A DNA stretch of 64,000 nucleotides from Flammeovirga aprica JL-4 (GTDB taxonomy: Bacteria; Bacteroidota; Bacteroidia; Cytophagales; Flammeovirgaceae). Shown in pieces: positions 1 to 8,931 of this stretch (positions within the stretch are counted from its first letter, which is position 1; every line of letters starts with the position of its first letter). The notes under the pieces are model-generated. The model did not search any database, was not told the DNA's origin, and saw only the letters and a list, made by a program, of their open reading frames with translations. The DNA is taken from positions 1 to 64,000 of the forward strand of contig NZ_JABANE010000018.1 in assembly GCF_012844305.1 (NCBI RefSeq). Reading direction: 5' to 3'. A program made the translations under genes and the position numbers.

Positions 1-56
1 GTACTCTTTTTTGCAAGTCTTCCCATTACCCTTCAACTACTTTTGTATCATAAAAT
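1..56 (+). repeat. Direct repeat copy 1 of a promoter segment
   Basis: These 56 bases recur at 510-565 with one internal substitution (tct versus cct). Both copies contain TACTTTTG (37-44 here), which fits the Bacteroidota -7 element TAnnTTTG. Copy 1 leads into the remnant and copy 2 into the lipoprotein gene at 584. Seen directly; the promoter role is inferred. Confidence 0.7.
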
Positions 57-249
57 ACTACGTTCAACGACGCTTTGGACCACAGCTGCGAATATCAATG
101 ATTTACAATACAGCTATCATACACAGCATAACAGAAGAGTAAGAATGATCGACCTGAAAGAAATTGACTTCTCAAATATAGGAGAGGAAATTATCTATCT
201 AGAATTGGACGAGAATAAGGAACAAGATATAGAAAAAATTAAATTATAA
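1..249 (+). pseudogene. Gene remnant, C-terminal part of an unknown protein, open at the window edge
   Basis: The frame is open from base 1 to a TAA at 247-249. The part from about 60 on has protein-like composition and ends in an acidic tail (EEIIYLELDENKEQDIEKIK). The first 56 bases are a copy of the promoter that precedes the lipoprotein gene at 584, so the present 5' end is probably promoter DNA joined to a decayed gene. Possible starts are TTG at 43 and ATG at 145, the latter leaving 34 residues. I recognise no family. It could also be the true end of a gene that begins outside the window. Confidence 0.35.
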
Positions 250-275
250 TTCGTTACAAAAACACATCAAGAACC

Positions 276-486
276 ACGTAGGGGTAGACCTATGTGTCTA
301 CCCGCTGTACCACAACAAGAACCACAATACAAATTATTAAAGTATTGTGGTTCTTGTTTATCTATATGACCATAAAAACCATATTTATCACCGATAAAAA
401 TCAATATGCTAATTATTTTATATGTACAGATTTTTGTGTTTCTGATTGTGGTACAGCGGGCAGACACATAGGTCTGCCCCTACGTA
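276..486. repeat. Nested inverted-repeat element
   Basis: Arms at about 278-316 and 444-485 are inverted copies of each other. Each arm also carries its own small palindrome: gggtagac-ctatgt-gtctaccc on the left and gggcagac-acatag-gtctgccc on the right. A further hairpin lies between them, with a perfect 17-bp stem (314-330 with 342-358) and an 11-base loop. The two arms differ by paired changes that keep each small hairpin intact. It looks like a non-coding, REP-like mobile palindrome. Short reading frames through it on both strands follow from its symmetry and are not genes. Confidence 0.8.
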
Positions 487-509
487 AAATCCCATTTTAT
501 ACAACATCT

Positions 510-565
510 GTACTCTTTTTTGCAAGCCTTCCCATTACCCTTCAACTACTTTTGTATCATAAAAT
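510..565 (+). promoter_or_regulatory. Probable promoter of the lipoprotein gene at 584 (repeat copy 2)
   Basis: TACTTTTG at 547-554 matches TAnnTTTG, with a TTTG at 519-522 as a possible -33 element at a slightly long spacing. Transcription would begin near 561, about 20 bases ahead of the ATG. The same block is at 1-56. Confidence 0.5.
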
Positions 566-583
566 AATCACAAATACTTATTT

Positions 584-1192
584 ATGATGATACGATATTT
601 ATTTCTCATGGCTCTTCTTTTTCCATTTTATTCATGTGTATTCAATGAGGATAGTCTAGAAATAGATTTTTTAGCGATTAAAGAAGAATTGGAATTAACG
701 CCACAGCAAGAAAAAGCGTTTCAAGTGGTTGTTAAAGAATATATTATTAAAAGGAGAAAGCTGATTTATAAAAGTGATTTAAAGGCAGATTCTGGAAATA
801 GGCTACTGTTGAGTAAAGTGAAAAATTCATATAAAGATCAAGAAAAAGACCTCTATTTTATGATGGATGAACGCCAACAGCAAATCACACATCAATTTAT
901 AAAAAAGCATATGCCTGGACAATTCCATTATGCTGATGACATAAGGGAAGAACTATCTAAAACACTTTCTCTTGATTCCTATCAAAAAAGGCAATATAGA
1001 TTAATTAATGCTACTTATGATAAAATTTATTCTAATATGAATACTTCAGATTATGATTATAGACAGCATGTTACTGCTCACTGGAATCAGTTGTATATCG
1101 CTCGTAAAAATGCAATACAAAGGGTCTTTTCTGAAGAACAGTTCAAACAATATGAAGAGATAGTACAACGAGTAAATTATGAGCGTTCATGA
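584..1192 (+). CDS. Spy/LTXXQ-like small lipoprotein, paralogue of the protein at 10381
   Basis: A 202-residue protein with a lipoprotein signal (lipobox FYSC, Cys18). The rest is charged and helical, with segments such as LELTPQQEKAF and VFSEEQFKQYEEI that recall the LTxxQ repeats of Spy/CpxP-type periplasmic proteins. It is clearly related to the lipoprotein in the Xus-like operon at 10381: both have an FIK-x2-MPG motif, a TL-x-LDS-x2-Q block, a WNQ near residue 166 and FSEEQ-x2-QY near the C-terminus. ATG codons at 584 and 587 are both possible starts. It appears monocistronic and converges on the cyclase gene at 1204. A chaperone or metal-related role is possible but unproven. Confidence 0.75.
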   Translation: MMIRYLFLMALLFPFYSCVFNEDSLEIDFLAIKEELELTPQQEKAFQVVVKEYIIKRRKLIYKSDLKADSGNRLLLSKVKNSYKDQEKDLYFMMDERQQQITHQFIKKHMPGQFHYADDIREELSKTLSLDSYQKRQYRLINATYDKIYSNMNTSDYDYRQHVTAHWNQLYIARKNAIQRVFSEEQFKQYEEIVQRVNYERS

Positions 1193-1203
1193 TATATGCC
1201 GCT

Positions 1204-2421
1204 TTACATTAATTTATATACCCTTGTTGGGGTACCAAAACCTTTGAGTTTTACTTCACCAAGGTCTTCAATTGAATCAGATTCCCTTTTCTCTAAAGCT
1301 TCATAGATACTTTTAGAAATAAGGAACTGACTATTGAAATCTTTATTAAGGGATTCAATTCTAGCGGCAATAATTACATTTTTACCCGTGAGGGAATACG
1401 CTTTTCTTTCTTCGTTACCAATATTTCCAGCTACGATATTTCCAGCATGTAATCCAATACCAATTTTAATAGGGGGAATCTTTTCTTCTTCAATCAATGT
1501 ATTAATGCATTCTAAAATACCATAACCCGCTTTAATAGCATTTTTCTCATGGTTTTTATATTTAATAGGAGCACCGAAAACGGCCATCAATCCATCTCCT
1601 AAAAGTTGTAATACAACCCCGTGTTTTTCACTAATAATCTTAATCAAAGCTCCAAAAACAATATTTTGGAATTTGGCAACTTCAGAGGGTTTTCTAGAGT
1701 CAGCAAATACAGTGAAATCACGAATATCTAAAAACATAATGGAAACATGGAACTGAGTGGTTTTAATTTCTTCATCATTTTCCATGATATGTTTGGCGAC
1801 TTTATGCGAAATCTGCTGACCAAACAAAGATTTAATTTTACTCAATAAGTTCTCCGTTACCTTTTGCTCTTCTAACAATTCATACTCTAATTTCTTAGTT
1901 GTTTTTGCATAAAAATTAATTAAAAGAGAAATAATTAAGATCGTACTCACAGCATTGGTCATATAGGAGAAGTGTTGCATTTCCTCCGATAAAGGGTATA
2001 TTCCTTCTTGAAAAAGGTAAGAAATCGAAACATAGACAACACATATAAGGGCCAAAAATCCAAATTGCAGGAAACGATGCCAATTGGGGTTAAAGAAACT
2101 AAGCCCTGCCAAATAAATTAACCAAAAATGGGCTCCAAAACCCCAGCCAATAAAATAAGTACAAGCTATCTGATGAAATAGCAACTCAATACATGCAAGT
2201 GAAAAAGCACTGTTTTCGCAGGCAGATGAATTTAAATACAGCGCCAAACCAAAAACAGGTACACTAAAGAAAATATTGAAGTAAACCAATTCTGGAATAT
2301 CTAAATACCAAAACAAAAATAATGCGTTGATGTGCCCAAAGAAACCTAGCAAATAAGCTCCTTGGGTAATCTGACGAAACTTTTTGAGCTCTGATTTTGA
2401 TTGAATATTCTTATTTTCCAT
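1204..2421 (-). CDS. Membrane-bound class III adenylate/guanylate cyclase homologue with altered active site
   Basis: A 405-residue protein. Residues 20-172 form about six membrane segments, followed by a short coiled linker (173-215) and a class III cyclase domain (about 224-375). The metal-binding aspartates are present (D232 in LDIRDF, D276 in LLGDG), as is the conserved arginine (R354 in IAARIES). The transition-state asparagine of the usual VNxAAR motif is replaced by isoleucine (I350), and the base-selecting lysine four residues before D276 is glutamine (Q272). Activity may therefore be reduced, altered or absent. The ATG at 2421 fits the membrane start. It is a single gene divergent from the prolyl oligopeptidase gene. 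Confidence 0.85.
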   Translation of the reverse strand: MENKNIQSKSELKKFRQITQGAYLLGFFGHINALFLFWYLDIPELVYFNIFFSVPVFGLALYLNSSACENSAFSLACIELLFHQIACTYFIGWGFGAHFWLIYLAGLSFFNPNWHRFLQFGFLALICVVYVSISYLFQEGIYPLSEEMQHFSYMTNAVSTILIISLLINFYAKTTKKLEYELLEEQKVTENLLSKIKSLFGQQISHKVAKHIMENDEEIKTTQFHVSIMFLDIRDFTVFADSRKPSEVAKFQNIVFGALIKIISEKHGVVLQLLGDGLMAVFGAPIKYKNHEKNAIKAGYGILECINTLIEEEKIPPIKIGIGLHAGNIVAGNIGNEERKAYSLTGKNVIIAARIESLNKDFNSQFLISKSIYEALEKRESDSIEDLGEVKLKGFGTPTRVYKLM

Positions 2422-2631
2422 TAAAAACGAAATAGTAAAAGAGGGTTATTGATGTTTGTTATTAAATATACAAATGATTTACGAGAAAGAGTTGTAAGAG
2501 GTACTAAACCACAGGTTTTAAAAGGAAAGGAATTAAAAAACAAGAATATAAAGATTTTTTAAGAACTGAATTTTGAAAACATTTCAATTCAATGATAACT
2601 TAGAGTTCAATAACCATTTTAATTATTTAAC

Positions 2632-4782
2632 ATGAACAATAAAGTCGCATCGGCTCTCTTACTAACGAGTGTTGTTGCTGTTACTGCTTGTCAACAGCAA
2701 ATGGATTATAACTATCCGCAAACTAAAAAACAAGTCGTAGAAGATGAGTATTTCGGTACAAAAGTAGAAGATCCTTATCGCTGGCTTGAGGATGACAAAT
2801 CGGAAGAAACTGCAAACTGGGTGAGTGCTGAAAATGAGGCAACACAAGCTTTCTTATCAAAAATTCCATTTAAAAAAGGGATACAAGAACGTCTGACTGA
2901 ACTTTGGAATTATGAGAAAATCACCGCACCGAGAAAGCATGGTGACTGGTTGTATTTTTATAAAAATGATGGACTTCAAAATCAATATGTTCTTTATAGA
3001 AAAAAAGCTGGTGTAGCAATGGAAGAAGTATTTTTAGATCCCAATACTTTTTCTGAAGATGGGACCACTTCATTATCTTCCATACAGTTTACTCATGATG
3101 GAAAGTTGGCAGCCTATGCTACGTCTACGGGAGGATCAGATTGGAGAGATATTTATGTGATCGATACTGAAACAAAAAAGATTGTTGAAGAACCTGTTAA
3201 GAATGCGAAGTTTACCAATATTGCATGGAAAAAAAGTGAAGGGTTTTATTACAGTAAATATGATCAACCTAAAGATGGATCGCAACTATCGGGTATGACA
3301 CAACATCATAAGTTGATGTTTCATCAATTAGGTACTGCTCAAGATAAAGATCAGCTTATTTTTGGTGGGGAAAAAACACCAAGAAGATATGTTGGCGCTT
3401 ATGTTACAGATGATGAAAAGTACCTAGTAATTTCTGCTGCTGTGAATACCTCTGGTAATGAACTTTATATCCAAGATCTTTCACAAAAGAAGGCTGCAAT
3501 TGTTACATTAGTTGATAATTTTGATAATAACCACAATATCATTTATTCTGATGCTGAAAACTTCTGGATTAAAACAAATTACAATGCTCCTAACGGTAGA
3601 GTAGTCATCACTCCAGTAACTTCACCTGAAAGATCTAATTGGAAAGATCTTATTCCTGAAACTGAGAATGTAATGTCTGTAACTACTTGTGGAAAAAGGA
3701 TCTTCACTGAATATATGAAAGATGCAATCTCTCAGGTGTATCAATATGACTTACAAGGGAAGAAAGAAAGAGAAATAAAATTGCCGGGTGTAGGTACAGC
3801 TTCAGGTTTTTATGGTAAAGATGAAGACAAAACATTATTTTATTCTTTCACTTCTTATACAATGCCTTCTACTACTTTTGAGTATACAATTGAAAGTGGT
3901 GAGTCAAAAGAATATATCCGTCCAAATGTGAAGTTCAATCCGAATGATTATACTTCTGAGCAAGTTTTTTATACTTCAAAAGACGGTACAAAAGTGCCAA
4001 TGATCATCACTTACAAAAAAGGTTTAGAAAAGAATGGTCAAAATCCAACGATCTTATACGGTTACGGCGGATTTAACATCAGCTTACAGCCTCGTTTTTC
4101 TATTGCTAATGTAGTTTGGTTAGAAAATGGAGGTGTTTACGCTGTTCCTAACCTTAGAGGCGGTGGAGAATACGGTGAAAAATGGCATACTGCAGGTACT
4201 AAGATGAACAAGCAGAATGTATTTGATGATTTTATTGCGGCAGCAGAATATTTAAAGAAAGAAGGATATACATCTACGGAAAAACTTGCCCTTCGCGGAG
4301 GATCAAATGGCGGTCTTCTAGTAGGTGCTACCATGACACAGCGTCCTGATTTAGCAGCAGTGGCTTTCCCTGCCGTTGGTGTATTAGATATGTTGCGTTA
4401 CAATAAGTTTACTGCAGGTGCAGGATGGGCTTATGACTACGGTACAGCAGAAGATTCAAAAGAAATGTTCGAATATTTGAAAGGTTACTCCCCATACCAT
4501 AATGTAAAACAGGGAGTTGCCTATCCTTCCACTTTGATCACAACAGCAGATCATGATGACCGTGTAGTTCCTGCTCATTCATTTAAGTTCGCTGCAGAAT
4601 TACAAGCAAAAGATGCAGGTAAAAACCCTGTACTGATCAGAATTGCTACAAATGCAGGTCACGGTGCCGGTAAACCAACAAGTATGATCATTGAAGAGTT
4701 TGCTGACATCTTTGGTTTTGCATGGTACAATATGGATGTTACTCCAGCATTGGATCATAAAATTGATGCTAAAACCATGTAA
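2632..4782 (+). CDS. Prolyl oligopeptidase (family S9A), lipoprotein
   Basis: A 716-residue serine peptidase that cleaves short peptides after proline. It has a lipobox (VTAC, Cys20), so it is probably anchored in the cell envelope. An N-terminal strand (EDPYRWLED) precedes a seven-bladed propeller (about 90-430) and the alpha/beta-hydrolase domain. The catalytic triad is visible: Ser558 in GGSNGG, Asp643 in DHDDRVVP and His677 in NAGHGAGKP. Length is typical for the family. It stands alone with a terminator just downstream, and its product would feed peptide nutrition or turnover in the periplasm. Confidence 0.95.
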   Translation: MNNKVASALLLTSVVAVTACQQQMDYNYPQTKKQVVEDEYFGTKVEDPYRWLEDDKSEETANWVSAENEATQAFLSKIPFKKGIQERLTELWNYEKITAPRKHGDWLYFYKNDGLQNQYVLYRKKAGVAMEEVFLDPNTFSEDGTTSLSSIQFTHDGKLAAYATSTGGSDWRDIYVIDTETKKIVEEPVKNAKFTNIAWKKSEGFYYSKYDQPKDGSQLSGMTQHHKLMFHQLGTAQDKDQLIFGGEKTPRRYVGAYVTDDEKYLVISAAVNTSGNELYIQDLSQKKAAIVTLVDNFDNNHNIIYSDAENFWIKTNYNAPNGRVVITPVTSPERSNWKDLIPETENVMSVTTCGKRIFTEYMKDAISQVYQYDLQGKKEREIKLPGVGTASGFYGKDEDKTLFYSFTSYTMPSTTFEYTIESGESKEYIRPNVKFNPNDYTSEQVFYTSKDGTKVPMIITYKKGLEKNGQNPTILYGYGGFNISLQPRFSIANVVWLENGGVYAVPNLRGGGEYGEKWHTAGTKMNKQNVFDDFIAAAEYLKKEGYTSTEKLALRGGSNGGLLVGATMTQRPDLAAVAFPAVGVLDMLRYNKFTAGAGWAYDYGTAEDSKEMFEYLKGYSPYHNVKQGVAYPSTLITTADHDDRVVPAHSFKFAAELQAKDAGKNPVLIRIATNAGHGAGKPTSMIIEEFADIFGFAWYNMDVTPALDHKIDAKTM

Positions 4783-4820
4783 TGTTAACATTACTTCTTG
4801 AATAGGAATTCATTTCCAAT

Positions 4821-4902
4821 AAGTACAAATTCAAAAATAAATCATAGTTAATTTTGAATTTGTACTTAAAGCCTGAAAGCTATCAGTTTTCAGGCTTTTT
4901 TT
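4821..4902 (+). terminator. Double hairpin terminator after prolyl oligopeptidase
   Basis: A perfect 16-bp stem (4821-4836 with 4852-4867) is followed at once by a second stem (aaagcctgaaa with tttcaggcttt) and a run of T to about 4902. The second is a standard intrinsic terminator. The first arm, aagtacaaattcaaaa, recurs near 35440. Confidence 0.75.
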
Positions 4903-5373
4903 ATTGCCCGAATTTTGAACCTTTTGGACAACAACTTGACCATTTTGGAAAACATAAGAATGCTGATTTCATCGATATTTGCCTCGGTTTTGGAATCAAA
5001 ACTACCTTTACAGCTTAGTATTTTTGATTCAAGCTAAAACAATTAAATGAGACAGTGAGGGCCTTAGTTTCTAAGGTCTTCATTATTGTTTGAATAATAT
5101 ACATCTATGGTAATGATTATAAACTGGGAAATGTATTCATTTTTCAGTTTTTTTTTATCTAAAAAAATCCAAGAGAAAATTAAGTCCTTTGGGTTAATTG
5201 GTTGAGCTTACAAGCATAATTATACTGATCATTTATTCCGAATTTTGCATCAGATTTTGGAAGAAAGATAGTGATAAGTTTCATCTTTTAGTCCAAGCTA
5301 AATCAATTAAATTTATGAGAGTGATGGTCTTAGTTTCTAAGGCCTTCATTTTTATAAAAACTAAACCCTATTT
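4903..5373. repeat. Intergenic region with a duplicated hairpin-bearing segment
   Basis: No gene is visible here. Two imperfect direct repeats of about 55 bases lie at 5030-5085 and 5293-5350. Both contain caagctaaa, caattaaat, gagNNagtga and the hairpin cttag-ttt-ctaag, whose flanking pairs vary between copies but still pair (G-U or G-C). The second copy ends 24 bases before the ATG at 5374, so it may act in the leader of that gene. Confidence 0.55.
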
Positions 5374-6102
5374 ATGAGAACTTTATTATTTTCATTGTTG
5401 TGCTTACTATTTAGCCAAAGTTTGATGGCACAAGAAACAAAATCACCTTTTACTTTCGGTGTGAAAGGCGGATTAAATACCACCGCTATTGCAGTAGCTG
5501 ATCCTGCTGATGGAGGATTCCTCTTGGGCGGATTTGGTGGTTTTTATACTAATTACAAAATTAATGACCGTTGGGCATTACAAGCCGAAATTCAATACGG
5601 GCAACATGGTGTCTTTGGATTATTGGATATGTATGAATCCATGTATGCATCAGATCTTGATCCAGATTTAGATGATGATAAATTTTCTATTGAGATGGAT
5701 GGTCGATTAAATATTAGAACAGAATATTTATCTATTCCTCTTGTTGCTCAATACGCTATGGGTAAGAAAAGAAACTGGGTGCTAGAAGGAGGATTTATTG
5801 TTGGAATCCTCACAAGGTCAAATCTTAATTATGATGGAACAGCTACCTACAGAGAATATTTAGATGGATCTGTTACTACCGAAGTAGATATCACAGAAGA
5901 TATTAATGCATTAATCAGCGAAACAGAATTCAAACCTGTAGAAGTGAGTTTTACGATGGGATTGCAATACAAAGTTCCTAACTCTAATTTCCATGTTGGC
6001 GGTAGAACCATCTTAGGTTTAAGTAATATCAATGCTTCACCGATTGAAGAAAATTGGATGAGAAACTTGAATCTTCAATTAGGGGTTGGGTATACATTCT
6101 AA
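5374..6102 (+). CDS. Outer-membrane beta-barrel protein (porin-family, OMP_b-brl type)
   Basis: A 242-residue protein with a clear signal peptide (cleavage after SLMA, mature from QETKSPF). It opens with FGVKGGLN, the usual first strand of the Bacteroidota outer-membrane beta-barrel family, then shows alternating hydrophobic strands with glycine-aromatic turns. It ends in LGVGYTF, a C-terminal aromatic strand that suits BAM-dependent insertion. An acidic loop (LDPDLDDDKF) lies near residue 100. Eight or ten strands are likely. No ligand can be inferred. Confidence 0.8.
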   Translation: MRTLLFSLLCLLFSQSLMAQETKSPFTFGVKGGLNTTAIAVADPADGGFLLGGFGGFYTNYKINDRWALQAEIQYGQHGVFGLLDMYESMYASDLDPDLDDDKFSIEMDGRLNIRTEYLSIPLVAQYAMGKKRNWVLEGGFIVGILTRSNLNYDGTATYREYLDGSVTTEVDITEDINALISETEFKPVEVSFTMGLQYKVPNSNFHVGGRTILGLSNINASPIEENWMRNLNLQLGVGYTF

Positions 6103-6122
6103 TTCCTAAATAAACGAATCAT

Positions 6123-6161
6123 TTCATCATCAACCCACTAAAGTCGTGGACTGATGATGAA
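6123..6161. repeat. Intergenic palindrome
   Basis: A perfect 10-bp stem (ttcatcatca at 6123-6132 with tgatgatgaa at 6152-6161) encloses cccac-taaagtc-gtgg. It belongs to the same style of small palindromes as those at 8866 and 10201. Confidence 0.55.
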
Positions 6162-6209
6162 GTTACTTAGATGTTGATTTAATTCACTACACACATATAT
6201 ATTTGCTTT

Positions 6210-6247
6210 AACGGAGGAGAAACACTGTATTTCTTCTTCGTTTTTTT
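6210..6247 (+). terminator. Intrinsic terminator of the beta-barrel gene
   Basis: A 12-bp stem with two G-U pairs (aacggaggagaa with ttcttcttcgtt) is followed by seven T. Confidence 0.7.
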
Positions 6248-6262
6248 ATGAAAAATAAAATG

Positions 6263-6328
6263 TGATCCTATTGGGAGTTTAGCTGATCTTTTCGGGAGAG
6301 AAATAGGTATAGTAACAACCTACATTTG
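6263..6328 (+). promoter_or_regulatory. AraC-type tandem operator and promoter of the Xus-like operon
   Basis: Two direct repeats, TGATCCTATTGGGAG (6263-6277) and TGATCTTTTCGGGAG (6284-6298), are offset by exactly 21 bp. A Bacteroidota -7 element, TACATTTG, follows at 6321-6328. The same arrangement, with near-identical sequence and the same distance to the -7, lies at 13567-13632. Paired direct half-sites two helical turns apart are characteristic of AraC-family activators. The leader to the ATG at 6454 is about 115 bases. Confidence 0.8.
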
Positions 6329-6453
6329 TATTGTTATTAAAAACTACTGTTGTTTTTAAAACGCATTACTCAAGTATTTATTTATGAATGTTAATAATGT
6401 AATGCTAATTAAAAAAATACGTCGATTGAATTAAACACAAAACTATCAACCTT

Positions 6454-8850
6454 ATGTTACATCGATATTTGCTCCCTCTAGTATTGATATTTATGATATC
6501 TCCTTTAGCCTTCGGACAGCGTAGGCAAGGTTTATCACTACAAGGTGTTGTGGTAGATCAGGAGGACATTCCTATTCCTTTTTGTACTGTTGTAGTGAAG
6601 GGTTTAGATAAAGGTGGATATACTAAAGAAGATGGGAGTTTTGAAATCAAAAATATACATCAAAAAGAAGTCGAGTTAATCGTCAATCATATTGGGCATA
6701 AGACAGCCAATGTTAGTGTTCAGCTTTCTAGGAATAACCATGAAGGTATTATTATTCAATTGGAAGATGAGGGTGTGAAATTAGATGAAGTTGTAGTTTA
6801 TGGAGAATCAGAAGCTACTAAAATGGAAAAAGAGGGGTATTCTTCTACTTCTATCTCAACAGAGAAATTTGAAATACAATCCGTAGAACTGAATGCCATT
6901 CTGGATCAAACCTCTGGTATTAATGTGCGAAATGAGGGAGGTTTGGGATCAAGAACACGATACAGTATCAATGGTTTAAGTGGTAATTCTGTAAGGTTTT
7001 TTATTGATGGAATACCAATGGAATACTACGGTGCTTCTTATTCTTTAAATTCCATTCCGGTTTCATTGATTGAAGAAATGCAGGTTTATAAAGGTGTTGT
7101 CCCTGTTAATTTAGGAGCAGATGCATTGGGTGGAGCTGTAAATATTAAAACCAAAAATCAAGGCCAAAACTCGCTTGGTTTTTCATATTCGTTGGGATCG
7201 TTTAATACACATCAAGTAGCATTGAATGGAAATTATAGAAATAAAAATAATGGTTTAACATTCAGAGGGTCTGTGTTTTATAATTACTCTGACAATAATT
7301 ATAAAGTTTGGGGTGATGACGTTTATGTGGTAGATCCAAATACAGGACGTATCGATAGATCTATTGTAGCAGAGCGTTTTAATGACGGATTTGAATCGAT
7401 GGGAACAAAGTTGGACTTTGGATTTACAGATGTAAAATGGGCAGATCAACTGATGATTAGCCTTCTGTATTCTGATATGTATAAAGAAGTTCAACATGGT
7501 GCGACAATGAATGTGCCTTTTGGTGAAAGATTTTATACACAAGGTAATGTTGTTCCAAGTATCCATTACAAGAAAAGTGATTTCCTTACTGAAGGTTTAG
7601 AGATTGATGTATTTACGTCCTTTGCTATGAACTCCAGAACTTTGGTCGATTCCACAACCAACAAATACAACTGGCATGGAGATATCTGGGCTCAAAACCC
7701 AAGTGGAGGTGAAGCAGGGACTCCTTTGCATTCAACAACGGATGAAGGAACATTAATCAACCGTTTTAATGCGAGTTACAGTATCAATGACCAAAATAGG
7801 TTTAATTTTAACGTAATTCATACTGAATATAAAAGGACAGCATTTAATAGAAAAGCACCAATAGGCCAAGACACTAGTAACAATTATACTAAGATGTCTA
7901 AAAACTTAATGGGATTGTCGTATTCGAATTCATCCTTTAATGACCGATTAAGATCCAATGTATTTGGTAAAGTATATAACTACAACGTCAATATGTTGGA
8001 TCATGAGTACATTAACGGTGAATATTACCCTGTTTATCATTCAAATTCGGATAATAATTATGGATACGGCTTAGCAATAGGTTATGATATCACAAAAGAT
8101 ATTACGTTACAATTATCTTCTGAACAAGCGGTAAGACTACCAGAACCTGATGAGTTGTTCGGTAACTTCTCAGAGAATATCCATGCAGCCATTGACCTTA
8201 AACCTGAAGTGAGTAAGAATGTAAATCTAGGACTTCGATTTGGGGAATATTATTGGAATGAACATTCAATGACATTTTCTACAACATTATTCCATCGCTC
8301 AGTATCAAATATGATTCAGCAGAGCACTCAGGTAGTTGACGGTGTAGACATTTTTGTCAATGAAAACTTTGGTGAAATCACTTCAAAAGGGATTGATTTT
8401 CAAATTGATTACGACTATAAACGTCAGTTTGAGATCACACTGTCAGGTGCTTATAATGACACAAGGTATATGTCGCTTTATGATATCTATGGAAGGGAAA
8501 ATATGTACTACGGATCTCGTTTGAAAAACGAACCTTTCCTTCAATTTAATTCCAGTGTAAGATATAGATTTAGTAGACAATGGATCAAAAAAGGGGAATT
8601 ATCCATGTTTTGGAATATGCGTTATGTCTATGATTACTACAGACATTGGGAAAATATAGGTAGTGACAACAAGGATCTTATTCCAAGTCAGTGGATCAAT
8701 GATTTAGGAGTTTCCTACAGATTACCAAACAACAAATTAGCACTGAGCCTTGATTTGAAGAATATGTTTAACACTCAGGTGTTTGACAACTTTGCTATCC
8801 AGCAACCAGGAAGAGGGGTTTATTTCAAAGTAAACTACTCGATATTTTAG
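6454..8850 (+). CDS. TonB-dependent outer-membrane receptor (XusA-like, siderophore type)
   Basis: A 798-residue protein with a signal peptide (LAFG then QRRQG), a carboxypeptidase-regulatory-like domain (about 28-105), a plug (about 125-235, with RYSINGLSG and a VYKGVVPVNLG segment) and a 22-strand barrel ending in FKVNYSIF. It should carry a ferric siderophore or similar chelate across the outer membrane using TonB. The following genes for a DUF4374 lipoprotein and a PepSY membrane protein match the order of the Bacteroides thetaiotaomicron XusABC xenosiderophore system, which supports iron uptake over sugar uptake. No SusD gene is adjacent. The AraC operator at 6263 controls it. Confidence 0.88.
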   Translation: MLHRYLLPLVLIFMISPLAFGQRRQGLSLQGVVVDQEDIPIPFCTVVVKGLDKGGYTKEDGSFEIKNIHQKEVELIVNHIGHKTANVSVQLSRNNHEGIIIQLEDEGVKLDEVVVYGESEATKMEKEGYSSTSISTEKFEIQSVELNAILDQTSGINVRNEGGLGSRTRYSINGLSGNSVRFFIDGIPMEYYGASYSLNSIPVSLIEEMQVYKGVVPVNLGADALGGAVNIKTKNQGQNSLGFSYSLGSFNTHQVALNGNYRNKNNGLTFRGSVFYNYSDNNYKVWGDDVYVVDPNTGRIDRSIVAERFNDGFESMGTKLDFGFTDVKWADQLMISLLYSDMYKEVQHGATMNVPFGERFYTQGNVVPSIHYKKSDFLTEGLEIDVFTSFAMNSRTLVDSTTNKYNWHGDIWAQNPSGGEAGTPLHSTTDEGTLINRFNASYSINDQNRFNFNVIHTEYKRTAFNRKAPIGQDTSNNYTKMSKNLMGLSYSNSSFNDRLRSNVFGKVYNYNVNMLDHEYINGEYYPVYHSNSDNNYGYGLAIGYDITKDITLQLSSEQAVRLPEPDELFGNFSENIHAAIDLKPEVSKNVNLGLRFGEYYWNEHSMTFSTTLFHRSVSNMIQQSTQVVDGVDIFVNENFGEITSKGIDFQIDYDYKRQFEITLSGAYNDTRYMSLYDIYGRENMYYGSRLKNEPFLQFNSSVRYRFSRQWIKKGELSMFWNMRYVYDYYRHWENIGSDNKDLIPSQWINDLGVSYRLPNNKLALSLDLKNMFNTQVFDNFAIQQPGRGVYFKVNYSIF

Positions 8851-8865
8851 AAACAACATCAACAG

Positions 8866-8885
8866 CCCATGATTTCAATCATGGG
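8866..8885. repeat. Small intergenic palindrome
   Basis: cccatgat-ttca-atcatggg, a perfect 8-bp stem without a T run, between the receptor and DUF4374 genes. The same core (gcccatga) reappears at 10314. Confidence 0.6.
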
Positions 8886-8931
8886 AGCTAAGAATAGAAA
8901 AATAGATACTAAAATTATAAATCATTAATTC

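Noticed and set aside
267..587. Overlapping reading frames on both strands (97 codons plus, 66 codons minus), each with an RHIGLPLR-like end
   Set aside because: They arise from the inverted-repeat arms read in both directions and from the promoter repeat; composition is not protein-like.
7255..7566. A 103-codon minus-strand frame inside the TonB receptor gene
   Set aside because: It lies wholly within a convincing receptor coding region on the other strand.
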